The notes under the pieces were generated by a model. The model worked only from the letters and a program-made list of their open reading frames with translations, searched no databases and was not told the DNA's origin. The translations under genes and the position numbers were made by a program. A stretch of DNA of 64,000 nucleotides from Podospora pseudoanserina (Eukaryota > Ascomycota > Sordariomycetes > Sordariales > Podosporaceae): positions 2,480,001-2,544,000 of the forward strand of contig NC_085920.1 of assembly GCF_035222485.1 (NCBI RefSeq), written 5' to 3'. Of this stretch, positions 21,451 to 34,149 are shown one piece after another (the first letter of the stretch is position 1; each line of letters begins with the position of its first letter).

Positions 21451-22482
21451 CTATTCATTGGGCTTTGAGCGTTGTAGCAGCGCCGCTGCCCGTGCCAAGC
21501 GGGATGACATCCTTCCTGGGGTGGGCCGTGGGGCGGCGGACGAGTCTGTGAGACTGGAATCAGATGGTGGCGTGATGACCGCGGCCTGGGCGGTAGGGCG
21601 GCGTCCGGGAAATATATCCATGCTAAGTGATTTCTGCGTAGGCCTAGGTGTGGGTGTCGAGACCAGCCTCTGGTTTGAGAGCCACTTTGGCTGGCTTTTT
21701 GGTCTTGTCAGCTCCCGGATTTCCGCGTCCCTTTTATGCGCACTGCCCATCCTATTCGGCTTGACGCGTCGCAAGAGGTCCGTAACCTTCTTGCCGAAGC
21801 CCAATCCTGGCCGCATTTTGCTGTTTTCGCTGTCAGCCCGACTGCCATCCTCTTCTGGTGGCGGCGATGGCGGCCTGCTACAATTCCGACATACATCTTC
21901 CGCCTCCTGTCTCGCATCACCGTTAGGCGTCGGACCAAAGCCCTGTGCTTTGCTTTTGTTCCTTTCAGCAGCCTCTTTCTTTCTACCCTTTTCACCCCCA
22001 TCCACCTCCATAATCTCTGAGCACTGGCAGTACGTCTCAGCCATGCCAACACCCTCGCTCCACCCTCGGATCCAGTCTGCCTTCTTTCCTTGATTTCGGC
22101 TGGGCAGGAGTTGTTGCCTTGTGGAAAGCCAGTCGGGATTACTGGTCTCCTGTGGTGTGGGAGGCGTATTGCGTTGCTCCTGGGTCTGCGCCGGAGCTGT
22201 TCTTGCTGTCGGGGCTGTCCGTGTGGTTGAGTCGACGGGGCTCTCACAGGCGCCATCTTGTTGGTCTGCCTGAACTTGAAACACCTGGCTACCCAACGAC
22301 TTTTGTTCTTGACTTGTAAATCCAACCTTCACTATGTCTGGGTTAGACGCGGGCGCATCGTATACGTAGCTGTAGTCATCCGAATATGGCGTAGCTCGTA
22401 TGAATTCGGACAGGGCTAGTGGTGGTGTTGGACGGTGAGGTGTCGTTGACCCCCCGAAGGAGAATTCCCCAGAGCGATCCAT
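21451..22482 (-). CDS. Hypothetical Ser/Pro-rich disordered protein
   Basis: A single open frame of 343 codons on the minus strand, from ATG at 22482 to TAG at 21451. It starts MDRSGEFSFGGSTTPHRPTP and contains an early tyrosine-rich patch (YSDDYSYVYD), a possible Cys pair region (CQC, CRNC), basic clusters and a C-terminal helix (MSSRLARAAALLQRSKPNE). It is mostly predicted disorder by composition. I recognise no domain. Its 3' end abuts the next minus-strand gene with a 5-nt gap, and I found no good donor that would splice the two frames together. It may be a fast-evolving regulatory protein. Confidence 0.5.
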   Translation of the reverse strand: MDRSGEFSFGGSTTPHRPTPPLALSEFIRATPYSDDYSYVYDAPASNPDIVKVGFTSQEQKSLGSQVFQVQADQQDGACESPVDSTTRTAPTARTAPAQTQEQRNTPPTPQETSNPDWLSTRQQLLPSRNQGKKADWIRGWSEGVGMAETYCQCSEIMEVDGGEKGRKKEAAERNKSKAQGFGPTPNGDARQEAEDVCRNCSRPPSPPPEEDGSRADSENSKMRPGLGFGKKVTDLLRRVKPNRMGSAHKRDAEIRELTRPKSQPKWLSNQRLVSTPTPRPTQKSLSMDIFPGRRPTAQAAVITPPSDSSLTDSSAAPRPTPGRMSSRLARAAALLQRSKPNE

Positions 22483-24810
22483 AGTCGGCCACTTTCCGGA
22501 GCGATCGTGTTTGGATACGAGAAGCGTGTGGTCTAAGGAGCGATGTATCCAGGGAGGATAGGATAGGTAAAAAGGACGGCTACTTTCAGATGGCGATGTT
22601 CGGGTATACGGGAGAAAATCGAGTCAACGATTGAAGCGACCCGCAGTGTCGAAATGCTGTGTGGTCTTTATGCCGACGAGGAGAAGCGCATAGATGGCCG
22701 GGATGCGGCAGGAAAGCCAGAGCACCTCCAAAGCATGAACGCGCCGCGGACTTGGGAGCAGCGTATTCGACCGTGGACACTGAGCTGAAGATGGCGATGG
22801 TTGTTTGGTGAACGGACGGAGCAACCGGTAGACAACCGTGCTGGAGGTACCTTGGTATGGCCCTTGGCTAGACTGGCCAAATCGAAGAAGCAACGCCCCA
22901 AAGTTTAAAAAGCTCCACAGCACTCAGCTTGAATCGTCTGATATGGAGCCAAGCACAAAAAAAATGGGAAAGCGCAAATGGGCTGGTAACTTCGATCAAG
23001 TTCGGTCTTGGTGATCCACGTGCGGGTGGGCAGTGTTGTCTGCCCTGACTGACGTTCTCTTCAATATCACGACGAAGACTCGTGACCGGCAGACAGAAGG
23101 CCCGAACCTGTTCCTGCTTTCGACTCGCCCAGCAGTGACACTAGTCCGAGGCCATTTCCTGTCCAATTCCGGCTTGGATATCTTCCAGTTTCCGCTTATC
23201 AAGGAGGCTCAGTGATGTGAGGCGGTCTAACGATCACAGCTGGACGTCGTGTGGCGATGTGTCAAAAAACAGCAACAGACTTGCTCCTCGCCATAATCTT
23301 TCGGGGATGCTGATTTGCGTGCTTCGGCGTAGAAGTTCAGAAAAGGCCGACCAGCGTTTTCTCCCGGCGCCGAAAAAGATAGCCCCAAGCCTTCCAAAGT
23401 CAATTGCAAAAGATGAAATCGGAGAAAAAGCATTGGGAAGCAGGCGGAAAAGGGACCGCGTTGAGAAGTGCGGCGGCGGATCACGGCACCAAAAAACCCA
23501 CCGCATGCAACCACTGCAAGCCCCACTGCCCTGCACCACACCACTGGAAAGGTGCTCCCTTCCCCAGCGCACCGGTCCTCGGCAGAGGGGTAGTGACCTG
23601 GTTGAGCCCTGGAAAAAGTCACGATGGACCAATAAAGTCGATACAGACCCCCAGCCCCAACGCTAAACAATATCGATAATTGACGAGCCTAGCCTTTCTC
23701 AGGGCTACACCAGCACGGGACTAGCGTCGGGATGTGCGATTTCCCCTTGGAGTTGGTGGGTGAGGTGTTGCCGTCAAACCGGGTCAGTCGCGTGAACCCT
23801 CGCTGCAGGATGCGCCCAGTTCAATTAATTTATCCAAACCGTAACAATATTTCCCAAACCTGTGCCCCAAAAAAGTCTCAGATGCGGGTGGCGCTGAAAA
23901 GGAGAAGGTAACTACACTCGGGGAGTCGGAGAAAACCCGGCTGTCACAGATAGAGAAATCCCAAACGCGAAAAGAGAAGAGGGTGCTGCGGCAGATGCAC
24001 AACATTGGATGTACAATGACGTACTGCCCAATGTTCTGGACCAACCCATCACTTTACAGCTGTTCAAAGCCCTTAGGATATATCACAACAAAACCAGTGG
24101 GAAGATGCCAGGCTACCTATCCGTAAGCATCTTCCTATCGCATTCCTGGGGACTAAAAATCTGGTTCAAGAAAACCACATGTTGCAAGTCAATCACAACC
24201 ATGTCAGATTCGGGACGCGCCAAGAGCGTTGAAAGCAGCCACATGCCCCCCTCCATCTTCATAAATCTCTTGGCCTTGAATCCCAAAAATGAGACCTTCC
24301 CCAAACAAACTTTTCGGTCTACTAGTCTATCCTTTTGTAAACTACTTCAAGATATTTATTTTCCCTGCTGGCCAGACCGGTGGTGATTCACACCATCGGA
24401 GTCAGCAGTTGTTGAGAGATAAGCGTGTACGCCATCTGCTCGTGTTCTTTGAGCACACTCAGACGACCATGTTTCAGTTACGCCTTCATTCAGCCACACC
24501 GAAGGTTACCACAACCATAAAATGCTCCAACTTCCCTCAACTGCGCTACAACAAACATTGCTCCCGAGCTGCCATAACTATTAGAATGGCACCTCCAGAA
24601 GAACTCTCCAACGGCATGAAAACAGTAGAAACAAAATTATGACAACCCCATCCTCTCTGTATTCTGTAATTCCTGTATACCTGTATCAACTTCAAAAGCC
24701 TGTATGATATCACTTCCCACCCTTGACATCAAACCACCTTTTCCAGAACGCCTATGAAACTCAAATTCATTTCGCCCTTTCTACCAAGTCCATTACGCCA
24801 AGGGGCTCGT
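22483..24810. other. 2.3-kb intergenic region
   Basis: Separates two minus-strand genes. Open frames up to about 150 codons occur on both strands around 23220-23670 but overlap each other, lack family motifs and have no coherent starts. No repeat, tRNA or mobile element is recognised. Confidence 0.4.
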
Positions 24811-27800
24811 TCAAGTTGAAGGCTTCAAAGCCTCCCAGCCGCCAACTTCAACACCGGTATCATCCCCTAACAGGTCGACCGTCGATGTCATCGCCGACTT
24901 CCTAGGCGCCGGTGGCGGAGGGGGGGTCTGCTTCACAGTCTGTGGTTGCGCTGCCGTACCAAGCGGTTTGCGAATAGGTAGCTGCGGTCTCCGCTCAGTC
25001 CCACCTGGCTGGCCTGCCAAACCCGGGAGCGGTATGCCTCCAGCGGGTGTTGAGCGTCCTGAAGAGGTGATGCTGGCACTAGTGTTTGCTCGTCGGGGTA
25101 GTTGTGGTGGCGGTGGGAACTCATCTCTCAAACTCACGTTGCTAGAGGGTGGACCGTTCGAGAGAGACCCGGAAACCGTCGAGGTTGACCGGCGAGGAGG
25201 AAAGCCTGGCAGAGGAGTCTCTAAGCTATCTTGCAAAGCCTTCAAGTCCGACATCGAGCTGGAATGGTCATCTGCGTTTGGGGGAGACGACGAGGCCACA
25301 AGATGAGCTGGTTTCTTCGCTACAGGAGGTGCTGGCTTGTGTTTAATAGTTTGTTGAGCAGACTGCTGCGTGGGCTGCTGTTGTTGCTGCGGCTCCGTCG
25401 GCTTCGAAGTAAGAGGCAGAACCGGCAGTCCATTCCCCACTGGTACACGCTTTTGGTGCAGTGCGGCGGTTGGGTTATTGACGGTTGATCCAGTACTCAA
25501 ACCAGTTTGCCTGCGAGGCGGAGGTGGAGGAGGGGCCGCATCTGATTGGGTAGGCCTCGAATCCTCACTGATCGGCTTTCTTCCAACTTTGGCGGGCAGA
25601 GTGGATGGATCGAAAGGAGGGGGCAGCTTTCTTGGTGTCGTACTTGATGCCGAAGATGAGAGAAGAGCAGAGACATTAACATGCTCAAATGGCGAAGTTG
25701 ACATGCTTGAGAAGGATGATAAACGAGATTCAGATCTTGGGACATTAACCCAATCCGGCTCATCCGTTGGCGCATACGGGTTAGTAGGACGCTTCGGGTT
25801 AAGAATCGTGATATATGCTGGGCTTTCGGGTTTGGGTGGGCTGATCTGTGAGCGTGCCATCTTTCCATTTTCAAGCCACCATTTCTGGCGGTCTGAACTT
25901 GATGGCGGAAGCCCGGGTTCGATAGCCTCATACCCGATCAAGTCTTCTTCATCCGACTCCTCTGTGGCAAGGTTTGCTGTTTCTCCGCCTACTTCGGCTC
26001 TCCGTCGCTCGTAGATCTGGCGACTGATCTTTTCTCGCAACCTTTCATTGACGATATCGACCTTGCATTCGAAGATGGCATACACGGGCCGGTGATCAGA
26101 GAAGCGCAGGGGAGCCGAGTTGTAGGCCAGCTGCCGGAGATTTGTCCCCTTGCGCAAAATGCGGTCTGTCCATGCTGGTATGCGTGCTTTCTCCCTATTC
26201 GAGTTATCAGTAACTGGCCTCACAACTATCGCCTGTGTCAGTCCGAACTTACGAGCTGTCAAAGTCATCAGTACCAACATCATACTTGTACGTTGGCATA
26301 AACATGATTCGTGCCTCGGAGTAGTACTGGAAAGCGAGCCCGGCCACCATTTGCAGATTTAGCTGGTCGTTTTCGAACAACCTCTCTAAATCCCTTTGCC
26401 TGACCAACTCCTTTGCCGGTTCAAGGCCTAGGCCAATACGGTAGTTGAAGTCACCAAACCATATGACAGATTCTACGTTTCATTGTTAGCAATGTTACCT
26501 TTTGAAGAGGTTGGGTCGCCAAACTGACCGTGATCCGCAATCCCCCTGTTTCTCTGGAACCGGAGACCTTGGTCAATGGTAGCATAGTCTCTATTCCGCT
26601 CATCGTAGTTGGCAAATCCAGCTGCGAGGTGAGCCGTGACGAAGCAGATTGGAGTATTGGCGAAATCCAGCCGAATAGCAACAGCTCCCTTGTTGCCTGC
26701 CATGCCCGACATTCCTGTCTTCTTGACGCTTCCTTCAACGTTCTTGATGTGATGGAGAACGGAGGCTTTCACAAAGATGAACAGCGCAGCCCCCACAAGC
26801 TGTCCACTCCGCAGTAACACATACTTTTCGTTCTCTTCTCGGCTGTAGTTGTGGTCCAGGGTTCTCTTAATAGCCTGCTCCCACATTTGTTTTCTCGTTG
26901 GGTCGCTGTTCATGATCTGCTGCGGGTTGAGCTCAACAACCTCCTGGAAGCCAATGGCAATGATTTCTGGCTGTTTGGACCGAGCCTCAGGGGGACAAAG
27001 CCACACTGACAAGTCCTCATCGATACCGTCCGTGCGTCCGTTCAGGTTGAAGGTCCCAACCAAGATGTTTATCGTCTCGTTTGTAGAAAATTCGCCACTC
27101 CGGCGCTGCAGTTCGCTGGCCACGTAATCACTAATGGGATCGTATAAAACAACTGGCGCCTGTCCAACAAGTCTACCAAGAAGTGTATCGATCGTGGTTT
27201 GCCGCGCCTTATCAGTGAAATTGTTGTGGTACAGTCTGGTTGCTGACTTCCGAACATCAGCGATGGCACCTGCAAGAGACATCTTGCCGTGACGAGTAAA
27301 AGACGACTTGAGGGCTCCGGTCCCCGCATAGATTTTCGAAAGAGAATCGCCGTTGTCTGCCCAGAGATTAGAATGCCTAGACCAAAAGTCTGATGTTGCA
27401 TATTCCCCTCTATGACCAAGGAAAGATTCAACCGCCATCTGGGAAACGATAGTTTGAATGAGGTTGGTTCTGTCCAGGCAATCTAGACAGTTCGTGCGGA
27501 AGACACCCTCTTGCTGCAGCACCACAACATAACGGCGTGACTTTTCGGCCTTTTTTGAGCCATTGTTGTCCCCGGGTTCGTCTGATTCCTGGGCAAGGTA
27601 ATAGGCAAACCCATCGGCTGAGCCTTCGATGTACCGACGAATCTCGTTAGCCGCCATATAACCTTGGGGGCCCTTTGTCTCAGCATGGAAATCATACTCT
27701 GTGTCCCTCAGCAACGCATGATCCCTCGACTGCACACCTTCAGGTCGGCTGAGAGGACAGTTATGAATGCCAACTCGATATAAGTTTGTGAGTTCGAATT

Positions 27801-29038
27801 CGCCCGGCTTGTTGGTTGCCAGAAGATTGATAACATGAACGGCCCCATACGCCTTCTCCAGATCAGCAAAATGCTTGTCAAAAGCGGGTTGAGTTCCATC
27901 TGCGGACCGAGTGATGGTGATCTTTTGTTGATTTGGAAGGAGCACAGCAGCCTGTTCCCAAAACACGGGCACAGAACCGCGGACCTGAACGTATGAGAAA
28001 ACAACACCTCGTGGGCTCCAGTATGTCGTCTCGGTCTCGACAAAATTGGCCACGTTGCCGTCGTCGTCGATACCACGCGCGTTGAAGCGTGTCCCGGCCC
28101 TCTTACACGAAAGACGGGAGGTGACGGTCAAATACGAGGGTAACCCTGTCTTTCCGGCTCTCAGGGGGGCAGAGCTTTGTGGGATGGCCCAGCTTCTGCA
28201 GAAACCTCGAATAGCCGAAGTTAGGATCCTCGAGGCATCGAGGTCCTCTCTTGCCTGCTCTTGCAAACGGGAACGGAACTCGACAAGTGGGCGGATCATG
28301 AACGAATTCCACAAAAACGACTCGTCAAAATTGTCAATGTTGAATGCTTCAGCATCTGCCGGTCTGTGATACTGTTAGTATTGTCTTGGAGGTGCACACA
28401 ACCAAACGTGAAACAAACCTGTCTTGCATCCGATTTGTGACATCAAAATCGGTGCTGTAGTAGAATGTACCATTGCTGAGTAGCTTTTGCAACTCCTGGC
28501 AAGGGTGCTCCACGATTTGATTTCTTCCCAAGCCCTGACCATACACAGACGCTGCATCGGAATCAGCATCATTGTAGGGATCGAGAGCAACAATGTCGTC
28601 GTATTCAGCCGAGTTTAAGCAAAAGAACTGAACAGCCTCTATCCTCTCCACAGTTTCCCCCGGCCGTATTGTCGCGACTCTCGATGCCTGTGTAATAACA
28701 CACAGGAATACATCGCGCCCGATAGATATCAACCCCAAAGTTCCGTATATTGGTCTCGGTGTGAGAGGTCGATAGTCGTCCAGCAAATTATGCGACTTTG
28801 GTGAGAATTCGACCATACATTTGGTCGAGAGGCTGTCGAAGGTGTTTGTGCGTGTGCGAGCAGAAATTAGACCGAACCCATCAGCTGCTGCTGTGCTATG
28901 TCGTAGGATGAGGGCGTGCGTATTGGAGGCTATCGCAATGGCTCGGTGGGGGTAATCGCGGATGAGGATTTGGCTCGACTTCTCAGGAGACGGAGGTTGG
29001 CCAGCCCACAGGGCCGATGATGAAGTGCTGTAATCCAT
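24811..29038 (-). CDS. Synaptojanin-like phosphoinositide phosphatase (SAC + 5-phosphatase)
   Basis: Four minus-strand exons: 28419-29038, 26529-28363, 26253-26472 and 24811-26194, giving 1352 aa; all phases agree. The N-terminal Sac domain (about 1-560) carries CX5R as CLDCLDR (Cys499-Arg505), so the Sac active site is intact. The inositol-polyphosphate 5-phosphatase domain (about 590-935) has FNLNGRT, the WFGDFNYRIG block (crossing the second intron) and PAWTDRIL plus SDHRPV (after the third intron), so the 5-phosphatase site also looks complete. Residues beyond about 1000 are Pro/Ser-rich with repeated PPPP tracts, as expected for SH3/endocytic partner binding. Yeast homologues are Inp51/52/53, which dephosphorylate PI(4,5)P2 and monophosphates on plasma membrane and endosomes. 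An active Sac domain argues for Inp52/53-like over Inp51-like. It is divergent from the Prp39 gene. Confidence 0.93.
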
Positions 29039-30466
29039 CTCTCTTTCGGGTCGAATCTTTGGGACCGAGCCTTCGATTCGACGTGCGCAACCGGCTTAGG
29101 CCCGGGAAGGGACAGCGGGAAGATGATGGTAGATGGCAACTGGTGGGGAGCTCATGGCGTCCCCGCTCACCAAGTTACAGCAAATACCCTTACGTGGTTT
29201 GCAAGCTTGGGAGAGAGGCACCTGAAGATGCTAGCAAAAAAATTCGAAAAGCAGTGAATAATCGAAGGTTGTCGAATGCTTCGACTTTCAGCCCGCTTGA
29301 CAAGTTGCGGATGTGGTGTAGCGTAGTGTAAAGGTGGAACTTGACCCGACTCTGCTCTGTTACAGACCATGGTGTTGAACTGACGCCCAGTACCGGGCAG
29401 GTCTAAGAGCTATGGCCTATGCGTTGCTGGGCATTTTCAGCTGGGACTTCTCAGCCCTGTGTTACAGAGCCGCACGGAAGAAGTGGGGCAACCAATGGGA
29501 ATCAGCATGATTCGGAGTGAATCAAGAGCGCCGTGGTGGGTGGGAAGAGGCTGCTTTCTGCTTCGAGCATGTTGACTGATGACGGCCGTTCAGAGGACAT
29601 GGGGATAATATCGGTTGTTAAGACGACCGACCGACATAAGAGAGGCAGTGTGTTTCAGAAATACGGCTGGTCTTGAGTTTAGTCCTGGACCTCTCTTCAG
29701 CACATCCACACAAACATGGACCGAGACAAAATTCCACTATATCTAGCAGCGAAACTATCTACTTGAGGACGTCCCATGGTAAACCATAAAAGTACTGAAC
29801 GAGTCTCTTCAACTCCACGCCATCTGTTTTTAGTGCCCGAGACATAGTGGTTGCTGGTACACCAGCAGCTCACTGGCACAAGCATCTCGACGACAGCGAG
29901 AACTCGAAGGTGAAAGAGAAGAAGAAATTATTGTCATGTAGACTGGTGGCTTCAGATTTCATCAATGGTGAGATCATACCCTCCTATTTGGGGGGTCATC
30001 CTCTTCCTATCATATTTTGATTTTGTCATCATCACTAGCCTGATGGAAAAAAAGAGAGAAGGAAAATTGAGACGGGCTCGAAAAAGTGTGTTATATGTGC
30101 ACACTATGATTACCTAAGGAGGTCCATGCGCCCCCATTGAAGAGCGGCCCCACCTTCCAGCCGGAACGCGCCAAAAAAAGTGGACCAATGCGTGCATCTG
30201 CCTCTGGGGTGCTGGCTGCTTTTTTGCGCCTGTGTTGCTGCTTCATCTTCCAGCCCCTTCATTCCAGCTCTGTCTCTTCCACTCACCCATCCGACGAAGC
30301 CTTTTATCATCGCGGTTCAAACGGTTCAGTACCTTCGATCATTGCGGACGATTATTCTTTTTCCCAACAACCCGAGATTCAGCAAGTAGCTGTTTAAATA
30401 CTTGCTCCATTCACCAAGCCTCGCCAGCCCTACTGCATCACCTCGCACACAACAACATCCGCAGCG
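29039..30466. other. Divergent intergenic region (phosphatase / Prp39)
   Basis: About 1.4 kb containing both promoters. CT-rich leader sequence precedes the Prp39 start. No supported gene is seen on either strand. Confidence 0.4.
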
Positions 30467-32753
30467 ATGGGCGACTTTAATAATTATGGCGGAACCGATG
30501 AGGAGAATTCGGAGATTGCCCGCCTCACGGCCGACGTCGTAAGTAATGAATAACCCGCCTACTTTTCAAGGCAATGCATCTAACTTCATTGCGCACGCAG
30601 GAAGCCGACACGGACAACTTTGAGAACTGGGAGAAGTTGATCCGCGCATGTGAGAGCCTTGACGGCGGTCTCAACCGGAATTCCAGTCCCCAAGCACTAG
30701 CTACACTTCGCAACTCTTACGACCGCTTCCTTCTCAAATTCCCCCTCCTGTTTGGCTACTGGAAGAAGTACGCCGACCTCGAGTTCAACATCGCTGGGCC
30801 CGAATCGGCCGAGATTGTCTACGAGAGAGGTTGCGCCAGCATCACCAACTCGGTTGACCTCTGGACCGAATATTGCTCTTTCAAGATGGAAACGACCCAC
30901 ATCCCCCACCTTGTAAGAGAGTAAGTATACTTGGACATTTCCTTCCCTATCCCAAGATCCCAAGACCTTCCTCACACGCAGCAATTCTGTCATGCGATGC
31001 CGCTCGCGGCCCGCCTGCGAACCAAGCAAAAGATACTTCGAGCCCTCAACCCTCTCGACATGGTGAGAAACACCAAGGCAGCCTCCTCCCTGCTGAGATC
31101 GTTCTCTCACATTACTTGACCAGGATCTGCTGTGCTCAGCAGATGACTTTCCGTTCGCTGTGGCATTGTACCCGTTTTCTGTTCGCACATACCTCCGAGT
31201 TGCAGTTTGGTTGATTTGGATGGAAATGCGCCGCCTACACTTCAGATCCCTTCCTGTATTTGCCCATCCTTCCCAACCTGTCCATCCCTTCTCGATTCTG
31301 TTTACATTGTTCTAACTGATATGCTAGGCTTTTCGAGAGGGCGGCTACCCACATTGGTTTAGATTTTTTGTCGCACCCCTTTTGGGATAAATATCTGGAG
31401 TATGAAACCAGACAAGAGGCGCACGACAAGATCTTTGACATCCTCAAGCGTGTCATTCACATCCCGATGCACCAGTACGCCCGCTACTACGAGCGATTCC
31501 GCCAACTTGCTCATACCCGGCCTCTCGAAGAGCTAGTTTCAGCTGAGGAGCTGGCCCGCTATCGCGCAGAAGTTGAGGACGAAGCCGTTCACCTCGGTTT
31601 GCAGAAGACTGAGCTGGAGGTCGAACGGGATATCAGGGGCAAGATCGACCAGTTCTTCTACTTGACTTTCCAGAACACTCAAACCGAGACAACAAAGCGG
31701 TGGACATACGAAGCCGAAATCAAGCGGCCATACTTTCACGTCACGGAGCTCGACCACTCACAGCTGGCCAACTGGCGCAAGTATCTCGATTTTGAAGAGG
31801 CCGAGGGAGATTACAACAGAATCGTCGTGCTGTATGAGAGATGTATGGTTACCTGTGCTCTTTATGACGAGATGTGGTTCCGGTATGCGCGCTGGATGGC
31901 TGGGCAGGAGGGCAAGGAAGAAGAGGTTAGGAACATCTACCTTCGCGCCGCTACGCTCTTCGTACCTATCAGCCGACCTGGTATCCGACTGCAGTTTGCG
32001 TATTTCGAGGAAGTGAACGACAGAGTCGATAGAGCGCGGGCCATTCATGAAGCTGTGCTGGACATACTGCCAGACAGCGTCGAGACGATCGTTTCGTGGG
32101 CTAATCTGGAACGTCGCCAGGCTGGTTTGGACGCCGCGATAGAGGTGTTGAGGGCTCAAATCGCCTCGCCTACCGTGAGCATCTACACCAAGGCGGCCTG
32201 TGTCACTGAGTGGGCTACTTTGCTTTGGAAGGTTAAAGGATCCGTTGACGAAGCTCGTGCTGCCTTCTCCAAGGACGCTGACGCCTATGCCGACAGTCGA
32301 CATTTCTGGCAACAGTGGTTTGACTTTGAGCTCCAGCAGCCCACCAACAGCGAGATGGAGACCAAGCACTTGGAGCTTGTCAAGAGGGTGTTCACCCAGA
32401 TGTGCACCAAGAGCCGTCTCTCCCTCAGTATCAAACAGGAGCTTGGTCGTATTTACATGAACTACCTGCAAAATCGCGGAGGCAAGGAAGCGATGAAGGA
32501 TTTCCTTGATGTCGATCGACAGATGTTTGGGTATGTTAATGCGGCACTCATGGATGAAAGCAAGTTGCTAATAAAGTTCAACAGGCCTCGCTCAGTATCG
32601 TTGGCTGCCAATGCAAAGGACGGCAAGGAGAATGGCGTGGTCCCCGAGTTGGACCCTACAAGTCGTCTAAAGGCCGAGGGCCGCTTTTACAACTACTATG
32701 AACTGCATGCGGATCCGGATGAGAATGCCCAAGGACTGGCGGATTTCAACTAA
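30467..32753 (+). CDS. PRP39: U1 snRNP splicing factor Prp39 (HAT repeats)
   Basis: Four coding exons: 30467-30538, 30601-30920, 31328-32530 and 32585-32753, giving 587 aa. HAT (half-TPR) repeats run through the whole protein: WEKLIRACE, LFGYWKKYADLEF, VDLWTEYCSF, FWDKYLEYE, HQYARYYERFRQLA, LANWRKYLDFEEAEGD and MWFRYARWM. This is the order seen in Prp39, which dimerises with Prp42 in yeast (or itself in animals) on U1 snRNP at the 5' splice site. The second intron is 407 nt, far longer than others here. It contains an internal acceptor at 30981 and donor at 31063 that would define a frame-preserving 81-nt exon. The third intron is 54 nt and stop-free, so retention would insert 18 residues. 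The core model joins HLVRE to LFERAATH, matching the repeat register. Confidence 0.9.
30982..31062 (+). other. Candidate 81-nt cassette exon inside Prp39 intron 2
   Basis: Preceded by CACACGCAG and followed by GTGAGA. Including it between exons ending at 30920 and starting at 31328 keeps the frame with no stop, replacing one Glu codon by a Cys/Arg-rich stretch starting DNSVMRC. The upstream 61-nt intron has GTAAGT but no obvious branch site. It could be chance or a minor isoform. Confidence 0.35.
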
Positions 32754-33785
32754 AGAAGGGCGTCGTGACAGCAAGAGTAATTTCAGATAATTCACATTAT
32801 GCAGTTCTTGGGCGGCGGTTTTTTTGGATGATCCAGGCGGCCGAAATGTGCCCTTGGCTGGCGTGCTCAGGTTGTCATTTCATGATTCGTTGCGGATATT
32901 TTGACGGATAGAGTCTGAAGGTCGGTTGTCTCTATGGAAAAGCAGGTATGGTAATTCGGGTCCTAGTTTCTCTCACAGTTGTCTCGCCTTAAGGTTGCCC
33001 TGACTGGGGGACTTGTATGTAGTTTATATAAATAACAATATTTCAACCATGCCTTTATATGCCTGCCTTGACTACCTGCGCCCCAACATCCCAGTGAACT
33101 CGTGAGCAAGTTCCACAGAGAAAAGAAATGGAAATTCTCTCAAGCTTGGCATCACGTACATATCCCTGTAATTGGAAGGGTCGGTGTCGAGATTGCCGGA
33201 GCATCGTGAGATTTTCGTCGTTGAGGGCGCTTAGTAAGGCCTTCCAGTCCCAGGTTGCCACTTACACGGCTGCGAGGCTCAAACTTGGCGTGGTCGGAGA
33301 TCCGAGGTGCTGACACAGCATTTGCCTCCCACGTTTTGAGCGTTTGATGGGATACCCACGCCTTTGCCTTGACACGTGCGTTCGCGTCTGGTACGCAGTT
33401 GGGCCAGCTCAGATGATGACACGTCTGGCCTCGACTCGTGACAGACACTGTGTAAGGCAGGCAAACATCAGATAATGCCCAGAGATGCGGAACCAAGATT
33501 CCGCAGGCGAGGCCAGGAATTATCCTCGACATGAAACTATGACAAACCATTACCCTCAGATAACCCTGATGCGGTGGGAGAAGCGTGACTACTGCAGACC
33601 CATCCCCATATCTTTTTTCCATCATGGACGGAGGGCGGCGGCATCGGGATCCCTTCCCTATCGGCGTCTAGATCGGAGTAAGCCGTTATCTCCTTGGACC
33701 CTGGCTTGTCTCACTGTTTTTTGATCGACCCACTGTGGGTTCCGGGGACCACTGGGGAACGGCTGTCAACCACTCACGGCTGGGC

Positions 33786-33792
33786 TATATAA
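33786..33792 (+). promoter_or_regulatory. TATA-box-like element of the cytochrome c peroxidase gene
   Basis: TATATAA lies in a GGGC-TATATAA-TTTTCG context, about 190 nt upstream of the probable leader intron and about 360 nt upstream of the ATG, followed by a CT-rich leader. The position suits a core promoter; the transcription start is not known. Confidence 0.45.
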
Positions 33793-33978
33793 TTTTCGAT
33801 GTGATTCTACTCTATCCATTGGTAAGAGCCGAGCCTGCGTCCCGGTTGTCCTCTCCTTTCTGGTTATTTACGCATATCTCTCTTCCATCACGCCTTCGTT
33901 TGTCAATTGCTTCCTTCCTTCTTTTCTTGTTCTCTCCCTTTGCCTATCCGTCAGCCAGCGTTGTTGGAATCACTCAAG

Positions 33979-34149
33979 GTATGCTCTTTCCCAATATTTT
34001 AGGCCAGCATGTCATCTCAGCTTGTTGCCCCGCGATATCCGGTCCATCGTCGACCCCCACATCCAACGTTCTGGCTAGCAACCGTTATTTCAACACCGCT
34101 TGATAGCGATATTTGGTCCTGAACGGTGTACTAACTGAGACTTTCACAG
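33979..34149 (+). other. Probable 5' UTR intron of the cytochrome c peroxidase gene
   Basis: Donor GTATGC follows ACTCAAG. TACTAAC, a perfect branch consensus, lies at about 34130-34136. Acceptor TTTCACAG ends directly at the start codon at 34150. Length is 171 nt. If spliced, the ATG becomes the first codon after the junction. Confidence 0.6.

Larger units (their letters stand above)
32754..34149. other. Intergenic and 5' leader region upstream of cytochrome c peroxidase
   Basis: Holds the Prp39 3' UTR, then a spacer without supported genes, and then the peroxidase promoter with TATATAA at 33786-33792, a pyrimidine-rich leader (33840-33950) and a probable leader intron at 33979-34149. Confidence 0.45.

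Noticed and set aside
23217-23679. Overlapping open frames of about 130-150 codons on both strands
   Set aside because: Mutually overlapping, with no motif, signal peptide or splice support.
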